DNA from: Trichomonas vaginalis G3
Lineage: Eukaryota; Parabasalia; Trichomonadida; Trichomonadidae
Assembly: GCF_026262505.1 (NCBI RefSeq)
Contig: NC_067207.1
Coordinates: 4,596,252 to 4,660,251 of the forward strand
DNA: 64,000 nt
Reading direction: 5' to 3'
The translations under genes and the position numbers were made by a program. The notes under the pieces are model-generated. The model did not search any database and was not told the DNA's origin. It saw only the letters and a program-made list of their open reading frames with translations. Numbering within the stretch: position 1 is the first letter of the stretch; each line of letters opens with the position of its first letter. Shown here one piece after another: positions 63,791 to 64,000 of the stretch.

Positions 63791-64000
63791 TTAACAGCAG
63801 CAGCAACCGATTTCATCTTTTTCATTAAGTTCACTAAGCTGCATTGAACTTTGTTCTCTATATTCCTTCTTCCCAGCAAGCAGTGGCTGTTTAATTCCGG
63901 CAATTCCGAGCAAAGCAGGAGGAGGAAGGCCAAGTTCTGTCATGTAAGTACGGGGATCAAGTCCTTCGTCATTAAACTTCATTCCAAAATTACGAGCGAG
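63791..64000 (-). CDS. 3' end of an unknown gene with a C-terminal four-cysteine tail
   Basis: The frame is open from the right edge (64000) to the stop, giving 69 residues of a protein that begins outside the window. The visible part includes a proline-rich turn (ELGLPPPALLGIAG), a basic segment and an acidic end (SELNEKDEIGCCCC). A terminal run of cysteines is common on prenylated or palmitoylated proteins such as Rab GTPases, so membrane attachment by lipid is likely, but the rest does not clearly match a Rab core. The identity stays open. Confidence 0.65.
   Translation of the reverse strand, partial: LARNFGMKFNDEGLDPRTYMTELGLPPPALLGIAGIKQPLLAGKKEYREQSSMQLSELNEKDEIGCCCC

Overview
The window looks like nuclear DNA of a trichomonad parasite, Trichomonas itself or a very close relative. 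It is strongly AT-rich, its genes are intronless and separated by short AT-rich gaps, and it carries protein families that are hallmarks of these parasites: BspA-like leucine-rich repeat proteins, DUF3447/ankyrin proteins with an opening of the kind seen in Trichomonas vaginalis, large one-pass surface proteins, a polymorphic-membrane-protein-like beta-helix protein and a large multi-membrane cyclase-like protein. The organism call rests on remembered family features, not on a database search.

Layout. 1-3228: an unfinished large coiled-coil gene runs off the left edge. 3976-9722: a surface membrane protein and two tandem BspA-like genes, the first lacking an ATG. 9900-10280: short MITE-like repeats. 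10319-16673: an ankyrin gene, an ATG2-like lipid-transfer gene and a small membrane protein resembling HeH/LEM nuclear-envelope proteins. 16980-17450: a GC-richer cluster of perfect hairpins with no gene. 17775-23772: an ankyrin gene broken up by a 37-bp minisatellite of about 5 kb that also carries duplicated ankyrin modules. 24288-34468: a housekeeping block with a BET-like bromodomain protein, a Pmp-like protein, a THEP1-type NTPase, a Pus9/RPUSD2-type pseudouridine synthase, NDC80, CDC14 and an R2R3 Myb protein. 38076-40268: an AGC kinase with a Rim15/IRE-type zinc finger. 40367-42402: a 65-bp satellite. 42468-60055: a transposon-rich tract with an ankyrin gene split by a 4.7-kb element with 915-bp terminal inverted repeats, three more inverted-repeat elements and a frame-interrupted cyclase-like gene. 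60251-64000: a small coiled-coil gene, a decayed RPN2 (proteasome) fragment, an ankyrin gene with nearly identical repeats and the 3' end of a gene ending in four cysteines.

The functional core is 27-40 kb. NDC80 and CDC14 are divergent and share about 150 bp; the THEP1-like and Pus9-like genes share only 53 bp. The other notable theme is repeats. At least five kilobase-scale or sub-kilobase inverted-repeat elements lack coding capacity, and several of them share a 5'-TAAGG terminus, with 7-bp target duplications in the two clearest cases. Several intergenic stretches fold into clean hairpins and are the best candidates for something undescribed.
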